A stretch of DNA of 64,000 nucleotides from Neolewinella aquimaris (GCF_014197245.1 NZ_JACIFF010000006.1:1-64000); one strand, 5' to 3'. Numbered from the stretch's first letter, positions 16,623 through 27,800 are shown. The notes: a model not told the origin generated them from the letters alone. Numbers and translations: made by a program.

Positions 16623-18365
16623 TTAGTAGTTCGGATCCTGTGTAATCGTAGCCTCCCCGTTAAGGATCGAGCGGTCGATGGCCTCGGTAGGGATAGGGTA
16701 GAACTCATCCTGCGGCGCATCGAAGGTTACGCCACGGAGGTAGACGCGATGCTCCTCCTCGCTGTCGAGGTAAGCGTTGAGGACTTCCGACTGGACGCCC
16801 CAGCGCTGCAGGTCGAAGAAGCGGTGGCCCTCCAGTGCGGTTTCCAGCCGAGACTCGAAGCGTACGGCCTTCCTAGCCATGGCCTGGTCGGTCCACGCGT
16901 CGTCGTAGGTTGCTACCTTGTAGTTGGCCGCTACCTGGCCGTTGACAAAGGAGTACTCCTGGCGGCTGTTCTCCCCCTGAACGACCTTGGGTACGAAGTC
17001 TTCACTGTTACCGGCCCGTTGCCGCAGTAGGTTGACCAGTTCGCGGGCGCGCTCCAGGTTACCGAGTTCTACTTCCACCTCGGCTAACCAGAGCAGAACC
17101 ATTCCGTAACGCATGATGCGGTAATTGTTGGCCGATAGGTTACCCCAGCCGGTTACCCCATAACCTTCCGGCTCGGCCACGTGCTTCATGGAGGAGAAAG
17201 GTCCGGCGTACGATACGTCGCGGATGAAGTCGGTCTGGTGGATCTGAAAGTTCTTATACAGAATGCCCGGCCGGCCGACCGTATGGTCCAGCCGCGGATC
17301 CAGTGGGTCGGTGTACTCGGTTTCGTAGGTGACGTCTTCCTGGTCGAAGGTCTCGAGGAAGGGCAGGCCGTCCTCATCCGTCCGGAAGGCGTTGACCAGA
17401 TTCTGCGAAGCCTGGTAGAAGCCACAACATCCCCACGGGGCAATGTAGGGGTGTGCCAGTCCTACGCCCTGGGTGGCGGCGTCACCGGTTGCACTACTTA
17501 CCGCGTACTGGACTTCCCAGATGGACTCCTCGTTGTTGCGGGTTCCTACCAGGAAGTTATGGGAAAACTGAGGAGTGAGGTTGTACCGGCCGCTGTTTAC
17601 GATCTCCTCCAGTAGAGGCTTGGCCTCCTGGAGTTTTGCGACTACGGCGTTACCGCTATCGTCCCAGCCCTGATACACCTTAGCCTTGGCTAGGAAGGCT
17701 TTGGCGGCAAAACTCGTGGGGCGACCCACCTGAGGCTGGTTTTCGGGGAGGGCCGCAGCGGCGGCCTCGAAATCCGCCTCAATCTTGTCCCAGATTTTTC
17801 CGCCGTTGGGAACCTTGGTAGACTCCACGTCATTGATGTCGTATACGTCGTCGCCCACGTAGATTGGGAATCGCCACATCTTCTGGGCCTCAAAGTGGAA
17901 CAGGCCCCTGAGGAAGCGCGCCTCAGCGATGATCTGATTGCGGCGTTCCTCGGTCAGCCCCTCTACGTTGCGGGCCGTAGTGATTACGTCGTTCGTGCGC
18001 GCTACCCCCTTATACAGTCCGCGCCACTTGTTGCGGATGTGGCCGTTGAAGGAGTTAAAATCGTAGCGCTCGATGAAGGACTGCTCCGGCTGGTCGCCGG
18101 CGTCGGTGCCCTTGAGGCCATTGTCGGAGGCAATGCCGCCGAAGACCCAGTTGGTGATGTCATTGTTCCAGGAGGCCTGACCGTCGAGCCCGGTGCCGTC
18201 GACCATGGCGTAGGCCCCGATGAGGAGGTTTTCCACCCCTTCGGGAGTTTGGGTTGAGGCAGTACTGATCTGCCCCTGTGGCGTTTTTTCCAGAAATTCC
18301 TCACTACAGGTCCATAGGACCATAGCCAGTGCCACCAGGGTGAATATTGCGCGGAAGCTATTCAT
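16623..18365 (-). CDS. SusD/RagB-family outer-membrane lipoprotein
   Basis: SusD proteins bind glycans or other nutrients at the cell surface and form the lid of the SusC transporter. I chose the ATG at 18365 (MNSFRAIFTL) because it gives a lipoprotein signal with Cys in MVLWTCSEEFLEK; the open frame starts 44 codons earlier without such a signal. The 580-residue protein has SusD hallmarks: FLEKTPQGQIS, a TPR-like helical core with RFLRGLFHFEAQKMW, and the C-terminal RFFDLQRWG with FYPIPTEAID. It lies 67 bp downstream of SusC and is surely co-transcribed. No adjacent glycoside hydrolase reveals the substrate. Confidence 0.93.
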   Translation of the reverse strand: MNSFRAIFTLVALAMVLWTCSEEFLEKTPQGQISTASTQTPEGVENLLIGAYAMVDGTGLDGQASWNNDITNWVFGGIASDNGLKGTDAGDQPEQSFIERYDFNSFNGHIRNKWRGLYKGVARTNDVITTARNVEGLTEERRNQIIAEARFLRGLFHFEAQKMWRFPIYVGDDVYDINDVESTKVPNGGKIWDKIEADFEAAAAALPENQPQVGRPTSFAAKAFLAKAKVYQGWDDSGNAVVAKLQEAKPLLEEIVNSGRYNLTPQFSHNFLVGTRNNEESIWEVQYAVSSATGDAATQGVGLAHPYIAPWGCCGFYQASQNLVNAFRTDEDGLPFLETFDQEDVTYETEYTDPLDPRLDHTVGRPGILYKNFQIHQTDFIRDVSYAGPFSSMKHVAEPEGYGVTGWGNLSANNYRIMRYGMVLLWLAEVEVELGNLERARELVNLLRQRAGNSEDFVPKVVQGENSRQEYSFVNGQVAANYKVATYDDAWTDQAMARKAVRFESRLETALEGHRFFDLQRWGVQSEVLNAYLDSEEEHRVYLRGVTFDAPQDEFYPIPTEAIDRSILNGEATITQDPNY

Positions 18366-18432
18366 TACTATTGTGTTTATATCGTGGTTGATTGGGTTCA
18401 GGTACTGGACAGCGCCTGAACGAGAGATGGGC

Positions 18433-21400
18433 TTATTGGAAACTGATGTTAAGCCCGAAAAGCACCGTTCTGGCCGCCGGCATGTAGCCACCGTCAAAAC
18501 CTATGGTCGTATCGGTGTTAGACTGTATCTCCGGATTGAGGCCGTTGTACTTGGTGATGGTGACCATATTTTGCCCCTGCAGGTATACCTGGGCGTTCGA
18601 TAGTCCGAGCCGGGAGCCCAGTTCGGTTGGTAGGCTGTAGGTAAGCTGGATGTTTCGGATACGGAAAAAACTGCCGTCCTCGATGAGGTAATCCGATACC
18701 TGGGAGCTGATCTGGTCGTTGGCATCCATGATGGGTGAGGTGGCACCGGGGTTGGCGGCTACCCACTGCTCCCGGGGTGCCGTAGGATTACTGGGCTGCC
18801 AGGCGTCGTACAGGGCTCGTTGCGAACGGTTGCCCTGGAAGGTGTTGAAGTCGGCGAAGAAGCGGGTGTAGTTGAAGATGTCGTTGCCCTGCGATCCGTT
18901 TCCGAAAACGTTCAGTTCGAAATTGCCGTACCCCAGGGTTAGGTTAAGGCCGTAAGTGAAGTCCGGGTGGGGGTTGCCGATGATGGTACGATCAGCGTCG
19001 GAGATCACCCCGTCTTCATTGACGTCCACGAAGCGGAACTTACCGGGAGCGTTGTAGCTGCCGTAGGCGGGGTGGGCATCCGCCTCCGCCTGGCTCTGAA
19101 AGATTCCGTCGGTCTGGAAACCGAAGAAGGAGGAGATGGGCTGTCCGGCCTGAGTAACCGTCATCGACGGTACACGGGAACCGAATCCGAAGATGCGGGC
19201 GTCCGGGTCATTGAGAGCTACCACCTCATTGCGGTAGGTCGAGAAATTGCCGCCGATGCTGTAGTAAAATTGATCCGATCCGCCGGTCCAGTTCAGCCCG
19301 AGGTCGACGCCCCGGTTAGAGACCTCACCGACATTGAAGGCGGGCGGGGAAGCGTCTCCGGCACTAAAGGTAATGGGCACCTGGAGGAGAACGTCGGTGG
19401 TGCTCCGGGTCCACAGGTCCAGTTCTACGTCAAGCCGGTTGTTAAACATGCTCCCGTCGAAGCCCAGGTTGTTGGAGGTGGTCGTTTCCCACTGCGCCAG
19501 GGGGTTGCCGAAACTCGAGGCGTCGAAACCGATGGTGGGTGCGTTGGGGCTGCCGTCGATGGGGTAGCCGGCGTTGAAGATGTTGGAACGGTAGGTCGTG
19601 AAGCTGTTGTAGTCACCGATCTCCTGGTTGCCCGTCTGGCCCCAGCCGTAGCGCAGTTTCAGGTCGCTGAATACGGCGCTGAGTCCGGAAAAGAAGGGTT
19701 CGTCGGAGATTCTCCACCCGAGACTGACGGAAGGAAAGAAGGCTGCATTGTCGGCCGTCAGGAAGCGGGACGACTGGTCGTAGCGGCCGATGACCTGCAC
19801 AAGGTAGCGGTCGCGGAAGGCATAGTTGGCCTGGGCGAAAACGCCGAACAGCGAGAAATCCTTGAAGGTGCCGCCGCTGTTGCCGGCCGTGGTCAGGTCG
19901 CCGAGGTTCAGGTAGGAAATGATCGAATTGTCTTCGGAGGGGAAGCGCTGGCGGCTGGCGTTGGAGAACTCGCCGAAGCCACTGATCGCCTCCACGCCGG
20001 CCAGACCGGAAACCTGGTGATCGGAAGAAAGCTCCCGGCTGTAGCTCACCGTGTTGGTCCACACCCATTCGTACTCGTACGAATCCCCGATACTAAGGCT
20101 GTTAATAAAGTTACCCTCTACGTATTCCGGCTGCGGCCGGCCGATGTTGCGACTGCGGCTGGTGTTGGCGTCGAGGCCGAAACTGGTCTTGAAGGTTAAG
20201 TCGTTGATGACATCGAATTCCGCGTACACGTTACCGAAGGCGCGCAGGTTATAGTTGCGGTCGTCCTGGTCCCGCGCCAGGACGGCGTAGGGGTTGAAGT
20301 TGTTGCCGAGGTTGGCCCCCCGACTGCCGGCGAAGTTGCCCGCTATGTCGTAAACGGGAAGCAGGGGGTGGTGCTTGTAGGAACCGGAGACCGCGTTCTG
20401 TTCGCTGTTGTTGCTGTACCCACCCTTGCGGTTGCCGAAGGAAACGGTGAAATTCTCCCCGATCCGCAGGCGGTCGCTGATGGCCGAGAACTGCGTATTG
20501 GCCCGTAACGACATGCGCTCGTAGGCCACGAAGCGCGTGATGGCTTCCTGATCGAAGTAGTTCATGCTGAAGGCGTAACGCGCAAATTCAGTTGCTCCGG
20601 TGGCGGAGATCTGGTGGTTCTGAATGGGGGCGTTCGAGCGCGTCACCTCATCCCACCAGTAGGTATCGGCCGAGCGGGTGATGGCGTTGATGTTGTCCGG
20701 CGTCAGGGAGTACTCATCTTCGTTGGCCGTTTCGGCACCGCTGGGGAAGACGTAATTGGGGATGGTCACCTCCCCGTTCGCTCCGAAGCCGTACTGTCCG
20801 TGAGCGGGGTCCTTACCGGCGTACAGGTCGGCGAGGTAGAGGTAGCGCCCCAGCTCCTGCGCGTTCAGTACGTCTATGTCCTGGGCTGCGTTCTGTAGTC
20901 CGTAGTAGGTATTATAGGAAACGGTGGGCTTGCCCAGCTTCCCCTTCTTGGTAGTAATAATGACCACGCCGTTGGCGGCCCGGGATCCGTAAATGGAGGC
21001 GGCCGAGGCGTCCTTGAGCACCTGCAGCGACTCGATGTCGTTGGGGTTCAGGTTGTTCTGGTTGCGGGTCGGTACCCCATCGATTACGTAGAGGGGGCTG
21101 TTGTTGCCCACCGTGCCGTACCCCCGGATGCGTATCGTTGCTTCCCCCCCCGGAGTTGCGTCGTTCACTACGGTAATTCCCGAAGCGCGACCCTGCAGCT
21201 GCTGGGCGAAGGTCGTGGCCGGTACGGCCAGCAGTTCCTCGGAACTTACGGTGGCAACGGCCCCGGTAATGTCCCGCTTGCTCTGGGCCGTGTAGCCGGT
21301 CACCACTACTTCCTCCAGCAACTCGCCCGAGGTCATGGTTACGTCCAGAACCGATTCGTTGCCGACCAGCGCCTCCTGTGTCGAATAACCGGTGTAACTA

Positions 21401-21627
21401 AAGATCAGGGTATTCCCGGGTTCCGCTTCGATGGTGTAGTTCCCGTCGAAGTCGGTGACCGCTCCGGAAGTCGTGCCCTTGATCAAAATGGAGGCACCGA
21501 TAAGCGGATCACCGGTATCGGCGTCGATTACCGTGCCAGTAACCTGGGCGGATAGTAGGTTGGCACAGAGGAAGGAAGCTACCAGTAGCAGGTAGGCTCC
21601 CGCCCCGCGAGAAAGTAAAATTCGCAT
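18433..21627 (-). CDS. SusC/RagA-family TonB-dependent transporter
   Basis: A 1064-residue outer-membrane barrel for TonB-driven import. After a signal peptide (LLVASFLCANLLSAQ) comes a carboxypeptidase-like domain (VTGTVIDADTGDPLIGASIL to about residue 110). The SusC-specific plug follows, with SLQVLKDASAASIYGSRAANGVVIITTKKG, and then a beta-barrel ending in an aromatic residue (LFGLNISFQ). It is the first gene of a SusC-SusD pair. Upstream on its strand is AT-rich sequence with TATATTCG, one base off the Bacteroidota -7 box. No nearby anti-sigma or regulator gene controls it visibly. Confidence 0.95.
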   Translation of the reverse strand: MRILLSRGAGAYLLLVASFLCANLLSAQVTGTVIDADTGDPLIGASILIKGTTSGAVTDFDGNYTIEAEPGNTLIFSYTGYSTQEALVGNESVLDVTMTSGELLEEVVVTGYTAQSKRDITGAVATVSSEELLAVPATTFAQQLQGRASGITVVNDATPGGEATIRIRGYGTVGNNSPLYVIDGVPTRNQNNLNPNDIESLQVLKDASAASIYGSRAANGVVIITTKKGKLGKPTVSYNTYYGLQNAAQDIDVLNAQELGRYLYLADLYAGKDPAHGQYGFGANGEVTIPNYVFPSGAETANEDEYSLTPDNINAITRSADTYWWDEVTRSNAPIQNHQISATGATEFARYAFSMNYFDQEAITRFVAYERMSLRANTQFSAISDRLRIGENFTVSFGNRKGGYSNNSEQNAVSGSYKHHPLLPVYDIAGNFAGSRGANLGNNFNPYAVLARDQDDRNYNLRAFGNVYAEFDVINDLTFKTSFGLDANTSRSRNIGRPQPEYVEGNFINSLSIGDSYEYEWVWTNTVSYSRELSSDHQVSGLAGVEAISGFGEFSNASRQRFPSEDNSIISYLNLGDLTTAGNSGGTFKDFSLFGVFAQANYAFRDRYLVQVIGRYDQSSRFLTADNAAFFPSVSLGWRISDEPFFSGLSAVFSDLKLRYGWGQTGNQEIGDYNSFTTYRSNIFNAGYPIDGSPNAPTIGFDASSFGNPLAQWETTTSNNLGFDGSMFNNRLDVELDLWTRSTTDVLLQVPITFSAGDASPPAFNVGEVSNRGVDLGLNWTGGSDQFYYSIGGNFSTYRNEVVALNDPDARIFGFGSRVPSMTVTQAGQPISSFFGFQTDGIFQSQAEADAHPAYGSYNAPGKFRFVDVNEDGVISDADRTIIGNPHPDFTYGLNLTLGYGNFELNVFGNGSQGNDIFNYTRFFADFNTFQGNRSQRALYDAWQPSNPTAPREQWVAANPGATSPIMDANDQISSQVSDYLIEDGSFFRIRNIQLTYSLPTELGSRLGLSNAQVYLQGQNMVTITKYNGLNPEIQSNTDTTIGFDGGYMPAARTVLFGLNISFQ

Positions 21628-21810
21628 GATCGAGTTAGCTTAGTTGATTAATTCTTATTACAAACTAATGGGTATTCGAACGAATATAGAAAGTTAAAGC
21701 ACAAAGAAGAAATAAAACTGGATAAAGGGGGTGCACTGCCGAACAATGTAAGTAAATAGAGTGCCTTAATCCACTGCCTGGTTCCATTCACTCGGACACG
21801 CTTACCGCGC

Positions 21811-21842
21811 AAAAATCCCGTAGCGCACCTGCACTACGGGAT
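21811..21842 (-). terminator. Intrinsic terminator of the DUF5723 gene
   Basis: On the minus strand, ATCCCGTAG and CTACGGGAT form a perfect 9-bp stem around a 13-base loop, followed by TTTTT. It lies 46 bp beyond the stop of the leftward gene at 21888. Confidence 0.88.
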
Positions 21843-21887
21843 CTTGCGAATGCCCGATCTTGGAAGGCGGTCCTAGGTGATCGCTGC

Positions 21888-23267
21888 TTATTTTCCCATC
21901 TCCGCACCTGCGTCCCCGCCCTTCGCCTTCGCCCGCTTGTCCTTTTTTACTTTCCGGTGAAACGGCAACTTGATGCCGGCGTATACATCGACGGTCTGTA
22001 CGCCGTCGGAAAGCACGGAGGAGAGCAACGAGCCGGAACCAAGCAGGAGGGGGCCCAGGCGCATGCCTACACCGAGGGAATTGGGCTGTTCCGTCCGGAA
22101 GCTGTAGGGCAGGTAAAGTCCGAATCCGCGCGTCTCCACCCGCGGTGCCAGGGTAAGGGTGGTGGGTACCCCGTTGGAGAGCCGCTCATCGGAGGACATT
22201 GGGGAGGTGTAGAGCGCACTCACGTAAAGTTTGCCGGTGAGTCGGTAGTCGACCAGGAGGTTGAGGGCGGTGGGCAGCCCGATGTCGACGGACTCTTCCG
22301 CGTAGGTGGCGACAAAGTTCTCGTAAAGTGCGGATTCTGTATCGCCCGCGTCCTCGATGCGACTTACGGGGATGGTGCCCGCCAGCCGGTAGGTATCGGC
22401 GTAGGTGTCGTCGTAGGTGATCTTACCGAGGTCCATGATTGAGGCAGCTACCCGGAGGCGGTACGGACGGTAGGCCTGGGTTTCCGTACCGGAAGTGGGG
22501 CGCCATTCGTAGACGAGTCCGAGGTCAAAACCAACGCCACCGGCCCGGACGTCGAAGGAAACGTCGTCGTAGTAGAGCTCCTGGGCCCGCCCGAAGGTCA
22601 CATCGCCGTCCACGCTCATGCGCCCGTTGCCGGCGTCATAACTGCCCGCCAGGGCTTCGCCGTAAGTGTAGACCGCCCCGAGGCCCTGCAGGTACTTGAG
22701 CGAAACGCCGGCCTTGAGGACGTGGGCCTCCAGTTGTACGATCTCGGTGCCGAATACCAGTGCGACTTCTCCCCAGGTGTGCAGGGTGGAATGGTGGTCG
22801 CGCTGGTCGAAGGTGAAATCACCCAGTTCGTCGAACCCGATCGTCGTTCCCTCCACGAGCTGCCCGTTCATGTTGCGCAGGGTGTAAAGGGAGCGGGCGC
22901 GGGTGAGGATTCCCAGGCCGGTGTGCTTGCCGAAGCTCATCAGTAGGGAAGGGCCGAGCACATCCGCGTGGGCATTCAGCGAACGGTCGTCGCCGGGTGT
23001 GCGCAGCATCACCTGATCGTTGAGGTCGTTGTCGATGGCCTCCTTGATGTCGGTGGAGTTGAGCTTGAGGTAATCGTTGGCGGCGAAAGCGGCTACGCTG
23101 GCCAGGTTAATTTCGGTGCCGGTTCGCGATCCGGCTACGCTGGCGGGGTTGAGGAGCAGGCCGTGGACGCCGGAGTAGTTGTCGACGCTGAGTCCGGGAT
23201 ATCCCTGAGCCAAAAGTGTATTGAGGGTGACGAGACAGGAAAGTAGAAGGAGGAGCATGTATTTCAT
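21888..23267 (-). CDS. DUF5723-type outer-membrane protein
   Basis: A 459-residue exported protein. The ATG at 23267 gives a good signal peptide (MKYMLLLLLSCLVTLNTLLAQ); an upstream in-frame start would add 12 polar residues. The mature part starts QGYPGLSVDNYSGVHGLLLNPASVAGSRTG-like, a conserved opening of Bacteroidota DUF5723 proteins, and continues as alternating strands consistent with a PorV/FadL-like beta-barrel. The C terminus is strikingly basic (KKDKRAKAKGG). It appears monocistronic with its own terminator. Role unknown. Confidence 0.75.
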   Translation of the reverse strand: MKYMLLLLLSCLVTLNTLLAQGYPGLSVDNYSGVHGLLLNPASVAGSRTGTEINLASVAAFAANDYLKLNSTDIKEAIDNDLNDQVMLRTPGDDRSLNAHADVLGPSLLMSFGKHTGLGILTRARSLYTLRNMNGQLVEGTTIGFDELGDFTFDQRDHHSTLHTWGEVALVFGTEIVQLEAHVLKAGVSLKYLQGLGAVYTYGEALAGSYDAGNGRMSVDGDVTFGRAQELYYDDVSFDVRAGGVGFDLGLVYEWRPTSGTETQAYRPYRLRVAASIMDLGKITYDDTYADTYRLAGTIPVSRIEDAGDTESALYENFVATYAEESVDIGLPTALNLLVDYRLTGKLYVSALYTSPMSSDERLSNGVPTTLTLAPRVETRGFGLYLPYSFRTEQPNSLGVGMRLGPLLLGSGSLLSSVLSDGVQTVDVYAGIKLPFHRKVKKDKRAKAKGGDAGAEMGK

Positions 23268-23383
23268 CGAAGTAGAATGTGTGGGTGAATTTGATCCGTT
23301 CATTCCTACTGCTTTCGGATAGTAACCTGCCGTATCTGAGATTTGGGCGGCGGGGCGCGGGAGCTGAGATAAATTGTTAAAAG

Positions 23384-23404
23384 CTTAGTAACTTGGGTTA
23401 CCAC
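23384..23404. promoter_or_regulatory. Short inverted repeat before the sigma factor gene
   Basis: AGTAAC and GTTACC face each other around TTGG about 25 bp upstream of the GTG start of the ECF sigma gene. It has the size of a protein operator. Too short to be sure. Confidence 0.3.
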
Positions 23405-23426
23405 TTCTAAAATCCTGTATAAACTG

Positions 23427-24005
23427 GTGACTACACTAACTGACACGCAAATCCTGGCGGATATTCGTTCCGAAGACCCCGCCGCCCTGCGTGCGGTGTA
23501 CGTAAAGTATCGAGAACCGTGTCTGGCTTTCCTGCGCGGGCGAATTATCAGGCAGGGAGATCCCAACCGGGACGACCTGGCCGTGGAATTATTTACGGAT
23601 GCCATGATCATAATGGTGAACAACATCCGCTCCGGACGGCTCACCGAGCTTTCGGCGCGGTTGGATACTTATCTAAACGCCGTAGCGCGGAACCTGTACC
23701 TAAAACTTAAAACCCGCGGCCGGGAGGAATATCGCGAAGCCAACAAGCTCCCGACGCCGCTTATACTACCCGAGTACGAGATTGACGGTGACGAGGTCCG
23801 CAGAATCCTCTACGCCCGAGTTCGCGAACTCGGTAACCGTTGCCGGCAGCTCCTGTCACATTTTTACTTCCTGGACCTTGATTGGGAATCCATCGCGGAT
23901 ATCCTGGGGTACAAGAACGCGGCGTCGGCAAAAAATAATAAAGCCAAGTGTATGGTACGATTGCGTACCCTTTACGGCCTAACCAGACAAAAACAAAGTC
24001 CATGA
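23427..24005 (+). CDS. ECF-type RNA polymerase sigma factor
   Basis: A 192-residue sigma-70 family factor of the extracytoplasmic function group. Region 2 spans about residues 20-95 (LAVELFTDAMIIMV, then ARLDTYLNAVARNLYL) and region 4 about 125-180 (CRQLLSHFYFLDLDWESIADILGYKNAASAKNNKAKCMVRL would be the helix-turn-helix span, given here only to mark the place by its ends). The start is GTG at 23427; no better ATG lies nearby. Its stop overlaps the start of the next gene (ATGA), so the pair is translationally coupled, the normal order for a sigma and anti-sigma factor. The target promoters are unknown. Confidence 0.88.
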   Translation: MTTLTDTQILADIRSEDPAALRAVYVKYREPCLAFLRGRIIRQGDPNRDDLAVELFTDAMIIMVNNIRSGRLTELSARLDTYLNAVARNLYLKLKTRGREEYREANKLPTPLILPEYEIDGDEVRRILYARVRELGNRCRQLLSHFYFLDLDWESIADILGYKNAASAKNNKAKCMVRLRTLYGLTRQKQSP

Positions 24006-24796
24006 GTCCCCCGGACAATTTAACACCGAAACTGCTGGCCGACATTGAGGCCTATTACGACGGTGAACTGTCCGCCACCGACGCCGGTCAGCTGCGCGCG
24101 CAACTTGCCCAGGATGAAGCGCTGTCCCGGGCAGCCGCTTACTGGGAAGCCGTACACCGGCATGGATTATACGGCACCGGTCCGCGAACCACCGAAGCGG
24201 ATGACGAACTGCGAAAGCTCTTCCACGGCTACGAAGCCGACATAGCCGGTACCGGACACCCCGCATCCGTCGTGCGGAAGCTGCCCGCCCGGCGCTCCTG
24301 GCTGGTCATCGCCGCCGCGGTATTGTTGCTACTCGCCGCCGGTTGGTGGCTGGTCGACCGTCCCGACCCCGCAGCCCGCCTGGCCGAGGAAAATTTCGTC
24401 TGGCTGAAGCGGGAAGGGGCCACGCTCGGACCCAAGCAAGACGCCAAGCGGGGGCTGCGGGCCTACGACCGATACGATTACGAATCGGCGTACCCCCTGA
24501 TCATCACGGGAGTAGAAGAGGGGGTGCTCGATAGCCTCAACCTCCTATACGCCGGCGTCGCCGCTTTCGGAGCCGGCGAACCGGAGCGGGCACGCGACCT
24601 GCTGCGCGAGTTGCTCGACTCCGGACACTATAGCTCGTTCGACGAGGCCGCCGTGCGGTACTATCTCGCTCTGGCCGAATTGCGCCTCGGAAACGTAGTC
24701 GCCGCGCGGGAACAACTGGCGATCGATGCCCCCGCCGACCCGGAATTTTTGCTTCGCCGCAAGTCCCTCCTGCAGCGCATGAATGAACTGAAATAA
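24002..24796 (+). CDS. Probable membrane anti-sigma factor with TPR-like C terminus
   Basis: A 264-residue protein starting at the ATG inside the sigma factor stop. Residues 1-60 (LADIEAYYDGELSATDAGQL) resemble the sigma-binding helical domain of Bacteroidota anti-sigma factors. One membrane segment follows at about residues 97-115 (WLVIAAAVLLLLAAGWWLV). The periplasmic part looks like TPR units (LLYAGVAAFGAGEPERARDLL). It should hold the sigma factor at the inner membrane until a signal arrives; the TPR part may be the sensor. Function is inferred from gene order and topology. Confidence 0.75.
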   Translation: MSPPDNLTPKLLADIEAYYDGELSATDAGQLRAQLAQDEALSRAAAYWEAVHRHGLYGTGPRTTEADDELRKLFHGYEADIAGTGHPASVVRKLPARRSWLVIAAAVLLLLAAGWWLVDRPDPAARLAEENFVWLKREGATLGPKQDAKRGLRAYDRYDYESAYPLIITGVEEGVLDSLNLLYAGVAAFGAGEPERARDLLRELLDSGHYSSFDEAAVRYYLALAELRLGNVVAAREQLAIDAPADPEFLLRRKSLLQRMNELK

Positions 24797-24860
24797 GGGG
24801 CACTAATTGGAGGTGATTAAGGACAACCGTGTCTTTACCACGTGGACGGCCAGGGGTACA

Positions 24861-27800
24861 TCACTGCCGTCGTGCCGCCCGCCGCTCCTCCCGCCACTTC
24901 TTGCGCAACGCGCGAAATTCCTCCAGCCGCCCCCGGTTTTTGAAGTACTTGCGGCGTCCGAGACGAAATTTCATCCTGGCCTGGCCGTCCTTGCCGGTGG
25001 TCGATACCAGGTACACTTTCCAGCCGGATCGGGCGTATCCCGTTGGATCCGGTGGGGTATCCATGGTGCCCCGCCCGATGTTGCGCAGGGGCAGGGAAAT
25101 GAGCAGGTCCGGCCCGGTATTCAAATTGTATTCGCCCTCGATGAAGGCCTGAATGCCGGTCGATTGCACCTCCAGCCGGGGGAAGGTTGCCCGCGCGCTA
25201 TCGATGCGTATTTCACCCGTCAGTGGAGCAAACCGCAGCGTTTCAAACCGTTTTTTCATCAGCGCTTTACGGCCGATGGACATCAGCATGGGCCACTCGA
25301 TAAATTCCAGATCGGTTAGGGCAAAGTTGATGGTACCCTGGGTGCTGTCGGTCACGAGGCGTTGCTGCGCCTCATCCAGCTGGCCGTCGAGAAAGCCGCT
25401 CATGGACAGGTTGCCGCGCAGCTTGCCGATGTTGTCCGGCAGGGCAACATCGAACTGGGCGAGTACCTCGATGAGCTGCTCCATTACTAAGGAATCGGTA
25501 TGGAACTCCAGGGTGAATGGCGACTGCTCACGGTCGTCGAGGCCGTAGCTCGCGGCAAACTGCACCCGCCCCTCCCCGAGGGTAAATCCGGAATCCTCCA
25601 GGATAAGCCGGGTTGAATCCTGGAGCCGTAGCCCACTGTAGAGCTTGAGCAGCGGCGTATCGTCGCCCGCCCAGAAGGTGTCGATGGCCAAACTGAGGTT
25701 CGGTCGGAACGTGTTGAAGACGCCCCCGGTGGCCGATACCCACGATTGCAGGTCGAAGGCGGCCGTATCGCTGTTCTCGGGGATAACGTAATTCCGCAAA
25801 TCAGACCAGTAGAGGCTGCCCGCGGTCGCGTCGGTTCGTACACTGAAGGTACGTCCGGTTTCGGGGTAGAGAAAACCCGTAAGCCGGTCCAACTCGCCGC
25901 TCATTTCCACCAGTCGCTGCGTGGAATTCGACTGCAATTGCAGCAAATAGCTCGCCCGTTCATCCGCTATATCCACGGCGAAGTGGCGCACCGGTACGTA
26001 GACCTTCCCCGGCCGGTACTCGATGCGGCTGCTGTCGATCCGCAACTGCATGTGGCCGGTTCGCACGAGTTCCTCCATATCCGCCGGGGTGCCGATCAGG
26101 TCAAGGTCGATGGTGAATCGCCCGCTACCGAAGAAGAAATCTTCCGCCCTGAACAGGGAGTTGACCAGCTGTGGATCGCCGCGGAGGCGGGTGTGGCTCT
26201 CCAGCCCGAGTGGTCCGGGGGCGTAGGTGAGTTCGCCGGAGAACAGGCGGTTGCGGCCGTCGTGAAAGATGAGGCTACCGGAATTGTGGTCGGGAGAGAT
26301 GCCCACCGTATCCTCGATGATGCCCTGGTGGGCAAAGTGAATCGTCAGGTCATCGGGCAAGGTGTCGAGTTCCGCCGGCAATGTGGGACCGAAGTAATCC
26401 AGCGTCGGGCGCAGCCGGTTCAGGTTCAGGTGGTCGGCCTGCATCATGAGCTGGAAGGGAGTCCGTTGCCGCTCCCCCAGATCGAGCCGTGCCCCGAAGG
26501 CCAGATCGCTGCCCGCCCAGTTGAAACTGGTCCGGTCGAGTACCAGGGTGTCGGAGGAAAAATGCATTCCGGTACGCACGTCGGTAAGCGTAAATACGTC
26601 GTAGTACCCGACCGTGTCGAGCCGGACATCGACCGATGGACGGAAGGTGCGCTGCAGACCAAGTAGGGCAGTCTTCATCGATTCCACCTGTTGTTCCTCC
26701 TGGCTTACGGTATCCGTGGGGAAGTAACCCTCCTGCCCGAAGAAGGACCGAAAGTCGGTCCAGTTGATGCGGGGAGCCAGCAGGGTCACATCGGTGCGGA
26801 TCTGCTGCCCCGGCCGGTCAAAGAGGAGGGGCGTAAGGTTATCGATGTTCCCCATCAGCTCAAGGGCGACGCCGGTCGGCAGTGGGCTGCTCTGAATATG
26901 AAACCCAATATCCTGACCGCTCTTCCCGACCTGAATATATGCAAAGGGGAACCGCACGTCCGCCGGCCTATACACCACGTCAAGGTCGCTAAACCGCAGC
27001 AGTCCGTCACTGGATGAAAGGAGATCCTGCATCGAGGCCAGCAGGGAAACGTCGGCATCCGTTGTGAACGCGAACCGCCCCCGGTCGAAGAAAAAGTCGC
27101 GGTTCTTAAGGCGCTGACTTACCGCCGCGGCGGGTCCCGTCACCCGTACCGGAGCCAGCAGGCGGGTGTCCACGTCGCTGGACGTGACCAGGGCATGGGG
27201 CATGGTGATGTGTAGACGGCCCTGGTAGGCACTGACGCTATCGATGTCGAAGCGCAGGTTCTTGCGGCTGCCGGGGGTGCCGCCGTAGGCCTCGTCCAGC
27301 CGGTTTACGAAGTGGCCCGTTGCGGTGGCCCGGGTAAAGGCATACTGTTTCAGCTGCACGTCCTGCCCCGTGAGGCGAAAATCGATGTTGACCTCCGGGT
27401 TCTCGCCCCGCTCGAAGGTGCTGACGATCTCGGCGCGGACCGGAAAGCGTCCGGCAATAGTGTATTCACTCAGCTTTTCCTGCAGTTCGGTGGGGAGGAG
27501 GGTGCGCGACACGGCATAGTCCGTCGAGTCGTTGCTCAGTAAGATGCGGTTCGGCTCACCCTTGCGGGGGGCAATCGACGCTTCGACGTTAAAGTACTGA
27601 TCCCCGAGCTTCAGTCGGGTGGGGGCCACGTCCCATCCGCGGTCATCAACACGTACGTCCAGGTCACCGCTCACCCGGCTGTCGGTCAGATAGGCACCTT
27701 TATCGGTGTTGAAGGCCAGACCGGCCACGTGCAGGTCAATATCGGTACACAGATCTACGCCGCCCCGGGGGGCACGCCGGCCGATTCCTTGTACGGAGTT

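Noticed and set aside
18967-20199. A 410-residue ORF antisense to the SusC gene
   Set aside because: Same reason: it is a shadow of a strongly supported gene, with Val/Gly-rich texture and no domain.
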